Shown here: positions 1 through 8,834 of the stretch, in pieces
How positions within the stretch are numbered: the stretch's first letter is position 1
Layout of the letters: every line of letters starts with the position of its first letter
NCBI GenBank assembly: GCA_035493895.1
Contig: DATJHM010000337.1
Coordinates: 1-27,532 of the forward strand
Source of the DNA: DATJHM01 sp035493895
GTDB taxonomy: Bacteria > Chloroflexota > Ktedonobacteria > Ktedonobacterales > Ktedonobacteraceae
Length of the DNA stretch: 27,532 nt
Direction: 5' to 3'
The notes under the pieces: generated by a model
Seen by the model: the letters and a program-made list of their open reading frames with translations, nothing else
What the model was told of the DNA's origin: nothing
Databases searched by the model: none
Position numbers and translations under genes: made by a program

Positions 1-2265
1 GCTCAGGCCCGGCGTATGGCTGAGGTGCTCAGCGACGAGAGTATCCTGCAAGAAGCGACGATCCATGTTAGCCCGGGCACCAACATTAATCAGCTCCCCG
101 AGGCCGGTACGCTCACACTGATCCAGGGCCAGATGCCCGAAGGCTGGCAGTGCCGCACGCTATCGCTTTATGTCTACACTGACACCGAAATCTTTGGCTG
201 GTCGAAACGTCGTGGTGCACAACGCCGCAAGCCAGTTACGCCCGCATCTTTCCTCTCCGAGGTCAATCCCGGCGACTACGTGGTTCACCAGGAGCACGGC
301 ATTGGTCGCTTTGAGGGCCTCGTGAAGCTGAATCTGACCGGCGTCGAACGCGAATACCTCCTGATTCACTACGCGGGCACCGATAAACTCTACATTCCTA
401 CCGATCAGCTCGACCGCGTCACACGCTTTATTGGCATGGGTGAGTCAGTTCCGGCGCTCAGTAAGCTGGGCACGAGCGAATGGACGCGCGCCAAATCGAA
501 GGTCAAGGAGAATGTCCAGGATATTGCACGCGATCTGTTGAAGCTCTATAGTGCTCGTGAGGCAGCGGCTGGTCATGCGTTCCCGCCCGATTCTGAGCAG
601 CCCTGGCTTCAGGAATTAGAAGATGGCTTTGCCTTTGAAGAAACGCCCGATCAAGCGCGTGCGATTGATGAGGTCAAGGCCGATATGGAACGTCCGCGTC
701 CGATGGATCGTCTGGTCTGCGGCGACGTTGGCTATGGTAAGACTGAGGTGGCTCTACGCGCGGCATTTAAAGCAGTCCTCGATCAGCGTCAGGTGGCGAT
801 TCTGGTGCCGACCACGATTCTGGCATTACAGCACTATAATACCTTCAAAGAGCGCCTGAAAGCCTACCCGGTGCGCGTCGAACTTCTCAGCCGCTTCCGT
901 ACCGAAAAAGAACAGAAAAAGACGCTGGAAGATCTGGCATTTGGCAAGGTCGACATTGTGATTGGCACGCATCGCCTGCTCCAAAAGGACGTGGTCTTTT
1001 TCAATCTGGGCCTGATGATCGTTGACGAGGAACAGCGCTTCGGCGTAGTGCACAAAGAACGCCTGAAACAGATGCGCAGCGAGATCGACGTCCTCACGAT
1101 GACGGCCACGCCCATTCCGCGTACACTCCATATGTCCCTGGTCAATCTGCGTGACATGAGCGTGATTGAAACGCCACCTCAGGAGCGCCTCCCTATTCGT
1201 ACGACGATTCGTGAGCACAACGATGAATTGATCCGCGAGGCCATTTTGCGCGAGATTGATCGCGGCGGTCAGGTCTTTTTCGTACACAATCGCGTTCAGG
1301 GCATTCAGATCATCGCCCAGAAGCTACAACGTCTGATCCCCGAGGCCCGTGTCACCGTCGGGCATGGTCAGATGAACGAAGAACAGCTCGAAAAGGTCAT
1401 GGTTGATTTCTCAAATGGGGAATATGATGTATTGATCTCAACAACAATTATCGAAAATGGCCTGGATATTCCGAATGCGAACACGATTATCGTCAATAAT
1501 GCGGCCTACTTCGGCCTCTCTCAGCTCTATCAATTGCGTGGACGCGTTGGTCGTGCCACGCAGCAGGCGTATGCGTACTTCTTCTATGGCAAAGATGCAA
1601 AGTTAACGCCAATTCAGGAGAAGCGATTACGGGCAATCTTTGAGGCTACGGAGCTTGGAGCGGGCTTCCGTATTGCCATGAAAGATCTGGAGATCCGTGG
1701 CGCGGGCAATCTCCTGGGGGCCGAGCAATCTGGCTTTATGAACACGGTCGGCTTCGATCTCTATTGTAAGCTCCTGGCCGATGCTATTCAGGAAATCCAG
1801 GGCAAGCAGGTTGAGGTTGGCACGCTCAATACGACCGTAGATCTGCCCCTCGATGCCTATCTCCCCGATGATTTCATTGGTGATCGTACGCTCAAAGTCA
1901 ATTTCTACCAGCGTCTGGCCAATCTGAACACGCCCGAGCAGGCCGAATCCATGACCGCCGAGATGACCGATCGCTTCGGTCCACCGCCGCCGCCAGTGCA
2001 AAATCTCCTCGCATTAGTACGCTTAAAAGTCGAGGCGACCCAACTGGGCTACGAGGCAATCTCGTTGAAAGACAATGAATTTGTGCTGACGGTGAAACGC
2101 ACCATCGTGCCTAACCGCATCGTACTCTATCGCCGCTTCCGCAATGATGCGCGTGTCCAGCAAGGGATTATCCGCATTCCCCGCCGCCTTCTCGGCTCAA
2201 ACTGGCTGGAGACGCTGCGTGAACTCCTCCCGGCCATTACGGCCACGGCTTCTTCGACGGCATGA
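1..2265 (+). CDS. mfd: Transcription-repair coupling factor Mfd, 5'-truncated by window edge
   Basis: ATP-dependent DNA translocase that removes RNA polymerase stalled at lesions and recruits UvrA. The frame is open from base 1 (AQARRMAEV...), so the first in-window ATG at 16 is internal. About 400 N-terminal residues (the UvrB-like part) lie outside; full Mfd is usually 1100-1200 aa. Counted from that Met, the RNA polymerase-interacting CarD-like domain comes first (GDYVVHQEHGIGRFEG, about 86-101). A superfamily 2 helicase core follows: Walker A GDVGYGKTE near 236, DEEQ near 337, TATPIPRT, and RGRVGRA near 508. The C-terminal TRCF domain (YLPDDFIGD...FYQRL) ends the protein. All motor motifs are intact. 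It ends just before a repeat-rich intergenic region. Confidence 0.97.
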   Translation, partial: AQARRMAEVLSDESILQEATIHVSPGTNINQLPEAGTLTLIQGQMPEGWQCRTLSLYVYTDTEIFGWSKRRGAQRRKPVTPASFLSEVNPGDYVVHQEHGIGRFEGLVKLNLTGVEREYLLIHYAGTDKLYIPTDQLDRVTRFIGMGESVPALSKLGTSEWTRAKSKVKENVQDIARDLLKLYSAREAAAGHAFPPDSEQPWLQELEDGFAFEETPDQARAIDEVKADMERPRPMDRLVCGDVGYGKTEVALRAAFKAVLDQRQVAILVPTTILALQHYNTFKERLKAYPVRVELLSRFRTEKEQKKTLEDLAFGKVDIVIGTHRLLQKDVVFFNLGLMIVDEEQRFGVVHKERLKQMRSEIDVLTMTATPIPRTLHMSLVNLRDMSVIETPPQERLPIRTTIREHNDELIREAILREIDRGGQVFFVHNRVQGIQIIAQKLQRLIPEARVTVGHGQMNEEQLEKVMVDFSNGEYDVLISTTIIENGLDIPNANTIIVNNAAYFGLSQLYQLRGRVGRATQQAYAYFFYGKDAKLTPIQEKRLRAIFEATELGAGFRIAMKDLEIRGAGNLLGAEQSGFMNTVGFDLYCKLLADAIQEIQGKQVEVGTLNTTVDLPLDAYLPDDFIGDRTLKVNFYQRLANLNTPEQAESMTAEMTDRFGPPPPPVQNLLALVRLKVEATQLGYEAISLKDNEFVLTVKRTIVPNRIVLYRRFRNDARVQQGIIRIPRRLLGSNWLETLRELLPAITATASSTA

Positions 2266-2283
2266 AGATGGTGGGGGGGACGC

Positions 2284-2467
2284 GGATCGGCATAAAGCGC
2301 GATCAATACGCATCAACCTAAGGGCCGTGGAGCTCGCGGACAGGCAGGATTTTGGATACAGTAGAGGCACGGTGGAGTGATAACGGAACTGTGCCTCTAC
2401 TGGGCTTGGGCGAATTCTCCCTCTCGGCCTTAGGTTGATGCGTATTGGATCGGCATAAAGCGCGATC
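2284..2467. repeat. Direct repeat pair plus 20-bp inverted repeat
   Basis: Part of the 355-bp gene-free stretch after mfd. A 21-nt sequence beginning GGATCGGCATAAAG is present identically at 2284-2304 and 2447-2467. Directly adjoining it, 2304-2323 (CAATACGCATCAACC...) is the exact reverse complement of 2428-2447; with a one-base bulge the match extends to GGCCG. A shorter third copy of the core GGTTGATGCGTA lies at 2557-2568. Same-sense and opposite-sense copies side by side suggest a dispersed repeat family that has inserted repeatedly. No open frame here is convincing. Confidence 0.85.
2359..2402. repeat. Hairpin repeat ending in CCTCTAC (copy 1)
   Basis: CAGTAGAGGCAC (2359-2370) is exactly complementary to GTGCCTCTACTG (2391-2402), a 12-bp stem with a 20-nt loop that can add an inner AGT/ACT pairing. 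There is no T-run after it, so it is not a standard terminator. It shares its outer GTAG...GCCTCTAC ends with the hairpin at 2564-2597, which suggests both belong to one REP/MITE-like family. Confidence 0.8.
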
Positions 2468-2563
2468 CCTACCTCAGCGTTTCTTCGAGGGATGTAGACA
2501 TGGTCCGCAAAATAGGACAGGGAGGGGCCGGGCTCGTCGCGCCCGCGTGTCATTCGGGTTGAT

Positions 2564-2597
2564 GCGTAGTGGGCGCGGACAAGCCGCGCCTCTACGC
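2564..2597. repeat. Hairpin repeat ending in CCTCTACGC (copy 2)
   Basis: Outer arms GCGTAG (2564-2569) and CTACGC (2592-2597) and inner arms GGCGCGG (2572-2578) and CCGCGCC (2584-2590) form a stem interrupted by a small asymmetric bulge, with a 5-nt loop. Its left end is fused to the third copy of the GGTTGATGCGTA core. It sits 24 bp beyond the stop of the leftward 420-aa gene and lacks a U-tract, so it looks like a mobile palindromic unit rather than a terminator. Confidence 0.8.
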
Positions 2598-2620
2598 GAG
2601 GAAGCAGAGACGTTTTAAAT

Positions 2621-3883
2621 TTAGCGTCTTGTATGCATTAAGTGCAGCATCAATGCCTGCTTATAATCCAACAGACTCACGGTCCCGGCTTTGATTACCT
2701 GATTGGCCAGATTCAGCAGCGATGAGACGACCTGTAATCGGGTCTCATCCTGCCGCCCCTGCTGCCGTAACGCATCCAATAGTTGGGCGGGACTCAATCC
2801 CCCTATTTCGATGCCTGCCGTCACGGCCTCGATGCGTAGCCAGACCACAAGTTGATGACGCATCTGGTCAAAAATTGCCACATCCTCCCCGATTACGTTC
2901 TGCCCTTCTGCGAGAGAGTTAAGCAGAGACGACTCCTGCGAAGCTACCGATCTCGCCTGGACGGCTGCGTTCGAAGCGGTGATCGACATAGATGTGCGTT
3001 CAGGAGACAATGGTCCACTCTTGCGAGATTCTGTGGGGGCACCTCTCACAGGCTGGGGAGTAGATACCACCTCAGGGTGTCCGGTGGGCGTCTCTGTTCG
3101 CCGGAGGGGAGTGGGCGCGGCTACCGAGGCAGCAGGAGCCGCCGTGGCAGGCATCGGTGATGACAGGGGCGCTGACACCCTTCGGCCTCCCTGCATAGGC
3201 GAGACCGGACGCAGCGGAGTCTGTGTAGCCGCCGAGGCTGCCGCTGGCGAAACGGGTCCAGATTGCTCGACACTTATATTTGTCTCCCCACCGGTACGCA
3301 TAGACCTGCGAGGAGTCGCGGGCGCAGTGCGTGGCTCAGCGACGGGTGCTGACCTCACTTCGCCTCGCACCTCTTGCAATTGCTGCTGCAAAAGTATCGT
3401 CGAGGCCGAAATTTGTTCCCACCCAATCTCCGTTTTACCATTAGTCAGCGCCGACCAGGAGATGACCGGGCGAGGACTCCCAAAGGGATGGTTGCCCTTC
3501 TGCCCCGTGAGATGCCCACGCAACCCCTGCACCACGCCCCCCGATGCGTCCCCGATCAGCATGCGAATATCCGACATGCGCCTACGTCCCTGCTCGCCGA
3601 AAAACGCCCGGTTCCGTTGCACAAATTGGATGAAGAGACGCTCAATCTGTACCTGGAAATCGGGAGAAAGCAGGTCAATCCGGCTCCATTGCGTGAAATC
3701 GACGCTGCTCAAATAGAGCCAGACCTCCTGCCTCTTCGCGCGATCAACGGGACGCATGCGCAAGGCTTGCGTCCGCTGATCAAAAAATCTCGGATAACAG
3801 AAGTTGGCAATCAAGGTCTCTGCTAATTCAGCCTTGAAGCGTGCGACCTCTGCGGGTGGTAATTGCCCCAAATAAATACCCAT
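2621..3883 (-). CDS. Unrecognised 420-aa protein with long disordered linker
   Basis: I do not recognise this family. Start chosen at the ATG at 3883, because AAAGAGGA sits 7 nt upstream; an in-frame TTG at 3901 has no such site. Three parts are visible. Residues 1-170 look folded and rich in aromatic and charged residues (IYLGQLPP, FCYPRFFDQRTQALRMRPVDRAKR, FIQFVQRNRAFF). Residues about 175-315 are a Pro/Ala/Ser/Thr/Arg-rich low-complexity linker. Residues about 318-420 are predicted helical (IFDQMRHQLVVWLRIEAV..., LLNLANQVIKAG...DYKQALMLHL). There is no signal peptide or membrane segment, so it is probably cytosolic. It is transcribed away from its neighbours across the repeat mosaic. A scaffold or partner-binding role is possible, but nothing in the sequence proves it. 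Confidence 0.8.
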   Translation of the reverse strand: MGIYLGQLPPAEVARFKAELAETLIANFCYPRFFDQRTQALRMRPVDRAKRQEVWLYLSSVDFTQWSRIDLLSPDFQVQIERLFIQFVQRNRAFFGEQGRRRMSDIRMLIGDASGGVVQGLRGHLTGQKGNHPFGSPRPVISWSALTNGKTEIGWEQISASTILLQQQLQEVRGEVRSAPVAEPRTAPATPRRSMRTGGETNISVEQSGPVSPAAASAATQTPLRPVSPMQGGRRVSAPLSSPMPATAAPAASVAAPTPLRRTETPTGHPEVVSTPQPVRGAPTESRKSGPLSPERTSMSITASNAAVQARSVASQESSLLNSLAEGQNVIGEDVAIFDQMRHQLVVWLRIEAVTAGIEIGGLSPAQLLDALRQQGRQDETRLQVVSSLLNLANQVIKAGTVSLLDYKQALMLHLMHTRR

Positions 3884-3990
3884 CGCGACATCCTCTTTCA
3901 ATTTCTAGGTTAGCAGTGCCGTTACTAAACCTCTCTGTGGAGACCTATGCACCTTCTGGCTCAACAAGCGAACAAAAACTCTCATAATCT

Positions 3991-6273
3991 TCAGCCCACA
4001 ATAGTAAACGTCTTGAGCTCTACTGAATTTGCGCCCTTATTCACTTCGGGACTTGCATGCGCATCCTGCACAGGAAGCCGCACATTACTATCCATCATTT
4101 TATTCGATGGCTGTATAAGAGGTATAAGTGCCACGGACATATGGGCTACTCCATACGGAACATGTGTGGTTTGAATACCAAAAACCTTACTCTTCAAGGT
4201 AATAATCGTTCCTGGTTTCCAGGTATTGGTCTGGCACCAGTAGACATCAGGGAAATCGGCGGTCACAAAATGGTCTTTACCCTGACCATCCTGCATATAC
4301 AGGATGACCTTTTGCGCCTCCTGGACCGGGCTATTCACACGCCAGTAGGTAGTGACGCTCATGTAGCCGCTCCCCAGGCTGAAGTCCGTGGGGGCCCCAA
4401 CGCTAGAACCGAGCAGAGAGATGCTGCCATGTCCTGGCGAACCAAAATCGACCTGGACAGGATTGGGTATATTCTTTGGCGTGCCAGTAGTTACATACGA
4501 GCAAAAGTTCGGCGGTAAGGTATATCCTAGCTCGCCATTATTGATCGCATTAAACGATGGGCCTGGTACGATCGGCGTGTAGGGCGCAAGGGTGGGGGCA
4601 GGCAAACCACGCTTGAGTAACAAATACCCATCCTGGGCTGCTTCTATCCCATATTGTCCACTGCGCAAGACCGTCTTTACCTCGCGTATATAGTCCGTTG
4701 AGCCATAAAACGGGTAAACATCTCCGGTCACATCCAGCAAGATGTACTCTGATTCCGCATGATCTACGCCATAGGGGAACATATAAATGTATTTGCGCTG
4801 GCTCAGATGGGGCACCAGCTTGGTCTGGGCGGAAACGGTTGCGCCCGCAGGAATCATATCGATAAACTTTTGAGCCAGATCAGAATGCTTCGTCTTCTGC
4901 GGCCATTGGTAGCCATAAGCAAAAGGCATCTGCCCATGAAACGTGAAATCCAGCCGCATAGCACTGAATACCGAAAACGAGATGAGGAGAACCAGCAATC
5001 CACTCTGAAGCATGCGGCCATTCTCCCAGCGCCGTCTGGGAGCCTCAAGGGCGGCTTCATTCTCAGTAACCTTCACGCGCTTCCACGTACTGAGACGTGC
5101 CAATACCAACTGAGCCACCCACAAAATGAGCACCATCGCTTCAATGGCTCCGAACACCAATACCGGCACGATTTCAGCATTATACTGAAACAGCCCGCTA
5201 TACATATTATCGGAGGAGCTCAAAAGGTTAATTACAAAGGAAGGCAGCGATATAACAACGATCCAGGGGGCAAAAAACAACAGGTACAATGATGGCAGAT
5301 CCCCAGGTAACGGGATATAGCCTGCCGGAGCCAACAGAATATGCAAGTAGGCGGCATGCGAATAGTCCAGCAAGTAAGGCTGTAAAAAGAGATGCGGATG
5401 CCGCAATAAGTGCAGGATGCCATACTGCTTTATTAAATCCGTTGCGCCATTATAGCGGGAAATCAGCAAGTGCTTTCCCGTTGGGCTGAAGTGAGGAATG
5501 ATATAGCCAAAGCTGAGCGCAAACCAGGCTCCACTCAGCGCAATCAGCCCCAATGCACTCTTCCAGCGCCGCTGAAACACAAATATCCAGAGGCCAAACA
5601 TCAGAATGACCAGCGGCATCTCTTCTTTGCAGGCCATAGCGAGCAGCGCAAAAACGAACATCCAGACCGTTCGTCGTGTATACATACAGTAGAACATGAA
5701 CATCAGGAAGGCAGCGGCAAGCGTAACGGCATGGAAATCATACACAACCGCCTGTTGCAAGGCTGGATAGAGTAGATATAAGAGTGCAATTGCCACACCT
5801 GCCATCTCGCTGCGTAGACGCAATCTTGCCAGCAAGAACGCTGGATAGGCACCCAGGCCTACCACCAGCGTTTGAATGACAAGCAGCGTTTTGGGTGATG
5901 GCCAGAAGAAATAGATCCAGGAGATAGGAAAAAGAATGGGCTCAAAATGGATTGCAAAACGCGTATACCCTGCGGGCGTCACACAGTTGGTATCGCTGAT
6001 AATGTTGCAAATCGTCATATGCAACATATCCCCATGCAGAGTATTCCAGATCGCCTGATCCATTATCCCCAGATCTTCTGCATTGGTTAAAAAAGCATCG
6101 TGCTGAGTTACCATATACAGAGTAAAATAGCTACAGAATAACAACACGATCACCGTCACCATGCCAAAACCCAGCCAGAATAAGCGTGAGCGAGGCATCG
6201 GTTCCGGTTCTGGATACAAGTAAAGACGATTGCTTAAAACAGAGAGGCGTTTCTTCCAACTTGTACTACTCAT
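3991..6273 (-). CDS. DUF2079-type polytopic membrane protein (GT-C-like)
   Basis: Large integral membrane protein of about 760 residues. The start is the ATG at 6273, with GAGGAGGGG just upstream; the more upstream frame extension has no ribosome site. After a short basic N-terminus it has a first membrane helix (about 30-52), then an external loop with D-x-G-x2-D-x3-W (AEDLGIMDQAIWNTLHG). Many hydrophobic segments follow, including YDFHAVTLAAAF and ACKEEMPLVILMFG, ending near residue 450. The last 300 residues are mostly soluble and begin with a phrase typical of DUF2079 (AGATVSAQTKLVPHLSQRKYIYMFP). DUF2079 proteins resemble GT-C lipid-linked sugar transferases; the substrate is unknown. The downstream position of a GT2 enzyme on the same strand supports an envelope glycan or glycolipid role. 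Confidence 0.82.
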   Translation of the reverse strand: MSSTSWKKRLSVLSNRLYLYPEPEPMPRSRLFWLGFGMVTVIVLLFCSYFTLYMVTQHDAFLTNAEDLGIMDQAIWNTLHGDMLHMTICNIISDTNCVTPAGYTRFAIHFEPILFPISWIYFFWPSPKTLLVIQTLVVGLGAYPAFLLARLRLRSEMAGVAIALLYLLYPALQQAVVYDFHAVTLAAAFLMFMFYCMYTRRTVWMFVFALLAMACKEEMPLVILMFGLWIFVFQRRWKSALGLIALSGAWFALSFGYIIPHFSPTGKHLLISRYNGATDLIKQYGILHLLRHPHLFLQPYLLDYSHAAYLHILLAPAGYIPLPGDLPSLYLLFFAPWIVVISLPSFVINLLSSSDNMYSGLFQYNAEIVPVLVFGAIEAMVLILWVAQLVLARLSTWKRVKVTENEAALEAPRRRWENGRMLQSGLLVLLISFSVFSAMRLDFTFHGQMPFAYGYQWPQKTKHSDLAQKFIDMIPAGATVSAQTKLVPHLSQRKYIYMFPYGVDHAESEYILLDVTGDVYPFYGSTDYIREVKTVLRSGQYGIEAAQDGYLLLKRGLPAPTLAPYTPIVPGPSFNAINNGELGYTLPPNFCSYVTTGTPKNIPNPVQVDFGSPGHGSISLLGSSVGAPTDFSLGSGYMSVTTYWRVNSPVQEAQKVILYMQDGQGKDHFVTADFPDVYWCQTNTWKPGTIITLKSKVFGIQTTHVPYGVAHMSVALIPLIQPSNKMMDSNVRLPVQDAHASPEVNKGANSVELKTFTIVG

Positions 6274-6509
6274 TCTCCGCCCCTCCTCTATTGCTACAGA
6301 AAAGCATATTACATTCATGTATTCTAGGCATGCCTATTTCCTCTGCCCCGATATAGCTGGCAGGATGAAAAAAGAGAATATCTTTTACTCATGCGCCATC
6401 TCCCACATCCACAATGCTCAGGCAACCTGGCTATCATACAACACAAAACGATCCGATCTCATTTTGATTGATAATACAAGTTATCGCTGTGCAGTACGCA
6501 ACAGTGCGG

Positions 6510-7523
6510 CTAATCCAATTCCTGTTTAATGCTATACTCTTCTCCGCGTTGGAAGGCATAGTGGCGTATCATCTCACTTTGCAACCCGGCCAGCACAATC
6601 TGAACGCTAAACACAATCAGTAGCAGCCCCACAAAGACCAGAGGTTGATCGTGTATAGGCTTCGCAAAGAACACTTTACGGATAAGCACCGAAAGCTCGA
6701 CGAGGGCACCCACGACAAACGACCAGAAGCCAAGTGGAGCGAAAAGACGCAGAGGATTGCGCAAAAATGAGGTCAGGAACAAGACATTCAATAAATCGAT
6801 GAGGCCACGGGCAAAACGTTTTGCGCCAAACTTGGAAACGCCAAATTTTCTTGGGTGGTGCCGCACCTTAATCTCAGCGATGCGGTACCCTCGCCAGTTT
6901 GCGACGACCGGCACAAACCGATGGAAGTCTCCATACAGCTTCAGGTGTGGGTCCGTCACCACTTCACGGCGATAAGCCTTAAAGCCATTGTTAATATCGT
7001 GCAAATGCACACCGGTCATGATACTGACCAGGCGATTAAACACACGCGAGGGAAACGTCTTTGACAGCAGAGGATCTAAGCGGGGAAATTTCCAACCTGT
7101 TACCAGATCATATCCCTCGTTCAGCTTCTCAAGATAGCGGGGAATCTCCTCCGGATCATCCTGTAGATCGCCATCCATCGTGAAAACGACTTCGCCACGA
7201 CAACGACTGAAGCCAGCTACCAACGCAGGCGTCTTGCCAAAATTGCCACGAAAGCGAATAATGCGTATAATCCCGAGGTTCTCCTCGCGCAACTTCACGA
7301 GTTCGGCGAACGTATTATCCGTGCTCCCATCATCCACAAATATCACTTCAAAACTTTTATCCAGTTGTCCTATCTGACTCGCCAATTTTTCAAATAAGAG
7401 GCGAACATTTTGCTCCTCATTCATGACAGGAATCACAAATGACAAAGCAACCTGCTGGGCCGCAGCCCCTGAAGCGCGAGGTTCTGTCTCTATGGTCTCG
7501 ACTGGTACTTCGATTTGTTGCAT
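6510..7523 (-). CDS. Membrane-anchored family 2 glycosyltransferase (DPM1/GtrB-like)
   Basis: Likely transfers a sugar from a nucleotide donor to a polyprenyl phosphate at the inner face of the membrane. The 337-aa protein has a disordered first 25 residues, then a GT-A fold: FVIPVMNEEQN, the DDGS nucleotide-binding motif at 64-67, and the metal-binding DGDLQDDP at 117-124. NNGFKAYRREV near 178-188 and HHPRKFGVSKFG at 222-233 match the R-x2-G-x-S region of polyprenyl-phosphate glycosyltransferases. Two membrane helices (about 260-282 and 296-316) follow, as in GtrB-type enzymes. ATG at 7523 has GGAGA about 10 nt upstream. It precedes the DUF2079 gene on the same strand with a 236-bp gap; that protein could use its lipid-linked sugar product (inference). 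Confidence 0.9.
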   Translation of the reverse strand: MQQIEVPVETIETEPRASGAAAQQVALSFVIPVMNEEQNVRLLFEKLASQIGQLDKSFEVIFVDDGSTDNTFAELVKLREENLGIIRIIRFRGNFGKTPALVAGFSRCRGEVVFTMDGDLQDDPEEIPRYLEKLNEGYDLVTGWKFPRLDPLLSKTFPSRVFNRLVSIMTGVHLHDINNGFKAYRREVVTDPHLKLYGDFHRFVPVVANWRGYRIAEIKVRHHPRKFGVSKFGAKRFARGLIDLLNVLFLTSFLRNPLRLFAPLGFWSFVVGALVELSVLIRKVFFAKPIHDQPLVFVGLLLIVFSVQIVLAGLQSEMIRHYAFQRGEEYSIKQELD

Positions 7524-7593
7524 TCTTTGTTTTCTCCGCTCACAGCCTTGGGTGATTATCTATTTTTTTCATAAAACACTCTGACCAGCGCAC

Positions 7594-7604
7594 ATTATAA
7601 CATA
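7594..7604 (-). promoter_or_regulatory. Extended -10 promoter for the GT2 gene
   Basis: On the minus strand the sequence reads TATGTTATAAT, a TGnTATAAT extended -10 element, about 70 nt upstream of the glycosyltransferase ATG. No good -35 is visible 17 nt further up, as expected for extended -10 promoters. The identical 11-mer is found at the tmRNA promoter. Confidence 0.6.
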
Positions 7605-7639
7605 CGATAATTCGATGATTGTAGAGCATGGTACCTTTA

Positions 7640-7661
7640 CCGTTCTTGCTAAATAGAACGG
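7640..7661. repeat. Small inverted repeat in the 7524-7829 gap
   Basis: CCGTTCT (7640-7646) and AGAACGG (7655-7661) form a perfect 7-bp stem with an 8-nt loop, upstream of the GT2 promoter. Function unknown. The rest of this roughly 300-bp gap holds the GT2 promoter, an AT-rich stretch and the terminator at 7757-7795; I see no gene in it. Confidence 0.5.
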
Positions 7662-7756
7662 ACAACTAGCAGAAAGAGACACATATCGTCACCTTGTTAC
7701 AAAAAGGTAATAGCTTCATCTTCCTGATTTCGCTTTTTCTTTAGCAAGAAAGCGCC

Positions 7757-7795
7757 ATTAAAAACAAACAACGTCTTCTAGTGTAAAAGAAGACG
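7757..7795 (-). terminator. Rho-independent terminator of the GDPD gene
   Basis: Read leftward, CGTCTTCT (7795-7788) and AGAAGACG (7779-7772) form an 8-bp stem with an 8-nt loop, followed by a T-rich tract TTGTTTGTTTTTA. It lies about 35 bp after the stop codon of the leftward glycerophosphodiesterase gene. Confidence 0.75.
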
Positions 7796-7829
7796 CCGCT
7801 TTAGGCCACTTGCTAGCACAGAAGTACAA

Positions 7830-8591
7830 TTAAATACTAGCAAAAAGGTCTGGTCGATCGGTAGTCAGTGAGTCCACCTTTGCGGCATGCAGGCGTTGTA
7901 GCTCCTCTAACGTATTCACGGTCCAGAGGGCAAACTTGTAACCTCTTCGGTGCACCTGGGCCAACAATGCCTCAGTGAAGAGAGTATGATCAAAGCTCAC
8001 GGCGGACACGCCCAGTTTCCCCACGGTAGTCAACAACTTCTCGATGCTCTGCTCATCATAGTCCGCCCAGTTGTCCTTCGAGACAATGGCGGAGGTTTGC
8101 AGACGCTCATCCAGAAGACGCACTTCGTGCAATACATCCCAATCAAAAGAGATGATCAAGACATCCTTGTGCATATTCAGAGCACGCAGCTCGTTCACGA
8201 CTGCTCTGGCAATATGCGGATAGCGTCCATAGACGCCATCGCGTTCGCTTGCTTTGATCTCGAGATAGACCTGAGCCCGATTGCGCACCAGTTCCAGGAC
8301 TTCGCGCAGGGTCGGTATCTGTTGCGGCTCAGGCCAACCGCCGCGGAAATGGGCCGCAGCATTCAACGACCGCAAATACGCATAATCCAGATCCAGCATA
8401 TTCCCCTGGCCGTCCGTCAAGCGCTCCATGGTGGCATCATGAAACACCAGCGCCTGCCCGTCACGGCTCATCTGTACATCCAACTCAACAGCATCTATCG
8501 GTAAAGTCAGTGCATTACGAAATGCCGCCAGCGTATTTTCCGGGGCCAGTCCTGCCCCGCCACGATGTGCAACCCGTTGCAAAGCTTTCAT
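7830..8591 (-). CDS. Glycerophosphodiester phosphodiesterase
   Basis: Hydrolyses glycerophosphodiesters such as deacylated phospholipid head groups to glycerol-3-phosphate and an alcohol. The 253-aa protein starts at the ATG at 8591 (GGAGAA 9 nt upstream); an in-frame TTG at 8615 lacks a site. GDPD TIM-barrel landmarks are intact: HRG at 9-11, APENT at 17-21, the metal ligands E36-L-D38, the catalytic HD at 51-52, and YLEIKA (E111, K113). The C-terminal LWTVN...LTTDRPDLF is also typical. There is no signal peptide, so it is probably cytoplasmic. It is a single gene ending in its own terminator. The substrate range cannot be read from the sequence; UgpQ-like use is only an analogy. Confidence 0.93.
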   Translation of the reverse strand: MKALQRVAHRGGAGLAPENTLAAFRNALTLPIDAVELDVQMSRDGQALVFHDATMERLTDGQGNMLDLDYAYLRSLNAAAHFRGGWPEPQQIPTLREVLELVRNRAQVYLEIKASERDGVYGRYPHIARAVVNELRALNMHKDVLIISFDWDVLHEVRLLDERLQTSAIVSKDNWADYDEQSIEKLLTTVGKLGVSAVSFDHTLFTEALLAQVHRRGYKFALWTVNTLEELQRLHAAKVDSLTTDRPDLFASI

Positions 8592-8834
8592 ACAGCTATT
8601 TTCTCCTTCAAGCAATAAGAGATGATTCAGTGCTTATAATTACGGCCTCGCCTTCATCATATCACGCTATTGAGCTTATCCAGCACAGCAACCCGGGCAT
8701 CTTTGATTGCATTGTCCCTCAGACCAAATTGTACCGAATCTCACGCCAATCTCACATTTCTTTGATATCATACCGACCTGGATAGCTTCTCTTATAAGTA
8801 AATAAAAAAATTTCAATACACGGAGAAAAAAGGC

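Noticed and set aside
2979..3716. 245-aa and 150-aa rightward frames
   Set aside because: They run opposite the low-complexity linker of the leftward 420-aa gene; Gly/Arg/Val- or Pro-rich shadow without a ribosome site.
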